NCBI GenBank assembly: GCA_955652655.1 | Contig: CATPCK010000892.1 | Span: 1 to 7,980, forward strand | From: an uncultured Ktedonobacteraceae bacterium | GTDB taxonomy: Bacteria; Chloroflexota; Ktedonobacteria; Ktedonobacterales; Ktedonobacteraceae | Direction: 5' to 3' | Length of the DNA stretch: 7,980 nucleotides | The notes under the pieces: model-generated | What the model was told of the DNA's origin: nothing | Databases searched by the model: none | What the model saw: only the letters and a program-made list of their open reading frames with translations | Position numbers and translations under genes: made by a program | Shown: piece by piece, positions 6,036 through 7,980 of the stretch | Numbering within the stretch: position 1 is the stretch's first letter | Layout: every line of letters begins with the position of its first letter

Positions 6036-6177
6036 GGGGCAAGCTCCATAGGTGCGAATGTAAGGTGGGAGGCCAGCGTGGGGCGAGGAACAGGGCAGGG
6101 GCAAGCCCTATAGGTGCGAATGGGAGATAGGAGGTCAGCATGGGACGAGGAACAGGGCAGGGGCAAGCCCTGCCCCT
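6036..6177. repeat. 62-bp tandem repeat: two full units plus a partial third
   Basis: Unit 1 (6036-6097) and unit 2 (6098-6159) both begin GGGGCAAGC and end CGAGGAACAGGGCA, with the block TAGGTGCGAATG in the middle; they differ at about nine of 62 positions, so they are about 85% identical. A third copy starts at 6160 with GGGGCAAGCCC and then departs into TGCCCCTA. It fills most of the 222-base gap between the convergent S9 peptidase and FHA genes. GC-rich repeats with GGGGCAAGCCC-type cores are often dispersed through genomes; whether this one is cannot be seen from one window. Confidence 0.85.
6153..6177. terminator. GC-rich hairpin between convergent genes, possible bidirectional transcription stop
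   Basis: AGGGGCA (6159-6165) pairs with TGCCCCT (6171-6177) around a 5-base loop. An alternative stem pairs CAGGGC (6153-6158) with GCCCTG (6167-6172), so two folds compete. It lies at the end of the tandem repeat, between the ends of two genes facing each other, where a stop is expected. Neither side has a T-run, so a classical rho-independent terminator is not shown; the call rests on position and stem strength. Confidence 0.35.
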
Positions 6178-6246
6178 ACATGTCAGGGGTTTCGCTTTCG
6201 TTGGTGCGTATGGGGGCGATGCGATTGCGTCCCGAGACAGGTTACG

Positions 6247-7686
6247 CTATGACGATGTGGTCCACACCAGAGCATTTGTATAGATTACAGTTGTTGGACC
6301 GCTTACATCCTCAGCGAACAAGCCAATTCCGCCCTTGCTAAAGGTTTTGCCTGTCAAATTCGCATTCGTCGCGCTGTCAATATTTTTCCCGTTCACGTAC
6401 ATATTGACAGTATCTCCCTGTATAGTTACAGCTATCACATTCTGCTGGTTCGACCCCTGTTTGATTGCTGAGCTTGAATGGTTGGTGGAGTAGAGGCTTT
6501 TCCACTGACTCCCAACTTGTTGACTAAGATCGTATGTCCCATTCTGGCAAACTTCAAAGATGATGTAGTTTTGATTATCAGCGCGCCTGAAATTCAGGCC
6601 ACCACAATCGCCTTGTGTAATGGACATTGTCACCTGGTAGGCAATTTCGCCGAACTGCCCTGATTTGTAACAGTTCTGAATAGAAGCTGCCTGAGCAACA
6701 CTGATCTGTAATCCTGCCGAGGAAAATTGGCAGGAAGAACTTGAGGACCAGTCGGAGTTATCGCTGGTTAACGAATCATTTGATGCTAGAACCGTAAACG
6801 GTGGGTAGTGAGAGGTGGCAATGGCTGTGGCCGTCAAATTGACGCTTGCGAAAGCCGTGGTCGTCGCGTTCTGCTGGGTCAGAGCCGTAGCCGTCGCGTG
6901 GCTATTATTCTGGGCAACCTGGTTGGTGTGATAGATGAAGAAGCTGCCCACGCCGGCCAGGATGATGACAAGCGCGATCACGGCCAGCACGATAGCACGC
7001 ACAGGCGATCTTTTCTGCTGCTGGGGTGGCGGCGTGTAGGGTTGCTGCTGTACTGATGATTGCAATGGCATATAATTCGATGGCTGCGGCGGATTAACCG
7101 GCCGTTGGCCAGATTGCCCATAGGATGAGGGAATATAAACCGGCAATTGGGTTTCTGAGACATACGGTGATTGAGGCGGTGTATACGACGGCTGCTGGCC
7201 GGGATACGGTGGGCGCGACGAAGTGAGAGAGGGTGTTTGCGCGGGAGCCTTCTCCTGATAGTCCAGCTGGTTGCCATAAATGATGTTGTCCATACCATAG
7301 CCGGTATTACCCGCGAAGTTGGGCGTAGCACCAGGGTTGACCAATGGCGGAGGGGTTGCTCGCACCGTCGAGCCGTCTGAAGTCGCAAATCCTTGTGGAG
7401 CGGTGCTTACTTCAAAGGCGAACTTCGTTTCTCCAATACGAATAGTGTCTCTCGACTGGAGCGGGCGCGGTACCCCGCTGTAGATCTGCTGTTCATTCAC
7501 AAACGTCCCATTCGTGCTGCCCAGGTCAACTAGATTGTATTGTTGCCCTTCCGGTCGAATCTCGGCATGATGGGATGAAGCTCTCGGATCGTTTAACACG
7601 ATCATGTTGTCAGGCGCGCGTCCAATGGTCACTTTCGTTGGTCCTATCACAGTGCGACCAAGAGGGCCAATCAATACGGCTTCCAT
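6247..7686 (-). CDS. FHA-domain membrane protein with extracytoplasmic beta-rich domain, 479 aa
   Basis: FHA domains bind phosphothreonine peptides, usually products of Ser/Thr kinases. Here the FHA domain (about residues 1-95) has Gly22-Arg23, Ser37-x-x-His40 and Asn59-Gly60-Thr61, the full set of binding-loop residues. A Pro/Gln/Tyr-rich disordered linker follows (about 110-225), then KRSPVR and one membrane helix (231-252), so the FHA end faces the cytoplasm. Outside come a Thr/Ala-rich stalk (about 262-292) and a domain of about 180 residues (296-477) of concanavalin-like/DUF1080-type appearance with four Cys (319, 339, 361, 380) that could form disulfides; the last fold call is an impression, not a match. 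I chose the ATG at 7686 because GGAGG (complement of 7695-7699) lies eight bases upstream and the FHA strand begins at once; an in-frame TTG at 7761 would add 25 residues but has no such site. No kinase gene is in the window. Confidence 0.9.
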   Translation of the reverse strand: MEAVLIGPLGRTVIGPTKVTIGRAPDNMIVLNDPRASSHHAEIRPEGQQYNLVDLGSTNGTFVNEQQIYSGVPRPLQSRDTIRIGETKFAFEVSTAPQGFATSDGSTVRATPPPLVNPGATPNFAGNTGYGMDNIIYGNQLDYQEKAPAQTPSLTSSRPPYPGQQPSYTPPQSPYVSETQLPVYIPSSYGQSGQRPVNPPQPSNYMPLQSSVQQQPYTPPPQQQKRSPVRAIVLAVIALVIILAGVGSFFIYHTNQVAQNNSHATATALTQQNATTTAFASVNLTATAIATSHYPPFTVLASNDSLTSDNSDWSSSSSCQFSSAGLQISVAQAASIQNCYKSGQFGEIAYQVTMSITQGDCGGLNFRRADNQNYIIFEVCQNGTYDLSQQVGSQWKSLYSTNHSSSAIKQGSNQQNVIAVTIQGDTVNMYVNGKNIDSATNANLTGKTFSKGGIGLFAEDVSGPTTVIYTNALVWTTSS

Positions 7687-7836
7687 GCTGGATACCTCCG
7701 AAGTTTTTCTGGGTTCGGCTACGACGACAGCAACAAGCGGCCTCTGTACTGCCTGTTCCAAGGCATTGGCGAAGGCTTCGATGTGCCCGAAACGCCGCTG
7801 TGGGTAGGGGGATACGGGGTGAAAGATACTAACGTC

Positions 7837-7852
7837 TTGCTACATGTTGCAA
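7837..7852. promoter_or_regulatory. Imperfect 16-bp palindrome just downstream of the FHA gene's -10 box
   Basis: TTGCTACATGTTGCAA is symmetric at 14 of 16 positions around ACATGT. With the candidate -10 at 7865-7870, it would cover roughly +6 to +21 of the FHA transcript, a usual place for a repressor site. No regulator is identified. Confidence 0.3.
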
Positions 7853-7853
7853 A

Positions 7854-7878
7854 AGAACTACACTATTATAGAACTACA
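7854..7878 (-). promoter_or_regulatory. Candidate FHA-gene promoter: -10 box flanked by 9-bp direct repeats
   Basis: On the minus strand a perfect TATAAT (complement of 7865-7870) sits between two copies of TGTAGTTCT (complements of 7870-7878 and 7854-7862), spaced 16 bp start to start. Transcription would start near 7858, giving a leader of about 170 bases before the ATG at 7686. No good -35 is seen 16-18 bases upstream, so an activator or an alternative sigma factor may be needed. The remaining sequence to 7980 is AT-rich and shows no gene. Confidence 0.4.
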
Positions 7879-7980
7879 AATGCATGCCTATACTAGAGAT
7901 ATCTTTCTAAAGAAGAATCCAAAAGGTCCAGGGAATAATCTCAAGGAAAGTTTAGCATAGATTCTTGAGGTTGTCTATAC

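Noticed and set aside
7687..7761. N-terminal extension of the FHA protein from a TTG at 7761
   Set aside because: The frame is open and some residues look plausible, but the ATG at 7686 has GGAGG at ideal spacing and begins right at the FHA fold; the TTG has no comparable site.
7940..7969. CTCAAG/CTTGAG inverted repeat at the right edge
   Set aside because: Only six exact base pairs with an 18-base spacer near the window end; likely chance.

Overview
This window most resembles a chromosomal segment from a Ktedonobacteria-like member of the Chloroflexota. That placement is an inference. It rests on an FHA-domain protein with a Pro/Gln-rich linker, one membrane helix, a Thr-rich stalk and an outer beta-rich domain; on a PspA whose N-terminal part looks like the Actinobacteria/Chloroflexota type; and on tandem-duplicated YbjQ proteins with the SDLS signature. 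No rRNA, tRNA, transposase, CRISPR array or phage gene is visible, so there is no direct taxonomic marker.

Layout. Positions 1-2840 hold four minus-strand genes with short gaps (40, 21 and 14 bases), each with a good ribosome binding site, so they look like one operon. In transcription order they are a 136-residue protein of unknown function, two paralogous two-domain YbjQ/UPF0145 ('putative heavy-metal-binding') proteins, and a nitroreductase that runs off the left edge. Positions 2841-2998 are a short divergent control region with a perfect 10-bp inverted repeat (2892-2901 and 2916-2925) and a consensus -10 box facing right. Positions 2999-3757 encode a PspA/IM30-family membrane-stress protein. 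Positions 3758-4173 are a 416-base gap with no convincing gene but several clustered inverted repeats. Positions 4174-6024 encode a cytoplasmic S9 (prolyl-oligopeptidase-type) peptidase with an intact Ser-Asp-His triad. Positions 6025-6246, between convergent genes, hold a 62-bp tandem repeat (two full copies and a third partial one) ending in a GC-rich hairpin. Positions 6247-7686 encode the FHA-domain membrane protein on the minus strand. Positions 7687-7980 are its upstream region, with a -10 box flanked by direct repeats and a nearby imperfect palindrome.

How it may fit together. The best candidate for a little-described system is the left half: pspA and the YbjQ/unknown/nitroreductase operon are transcribed away from each other across one symmetric site, which suggests joint control and a shared envelope- or metal/redox-stress role. 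PspA is a well-known membrane-protection protein; the YbjQ proteins and the 136-residue protein have no established biochemical function. The S9 peptidase and the FHA protein look independent of this module.
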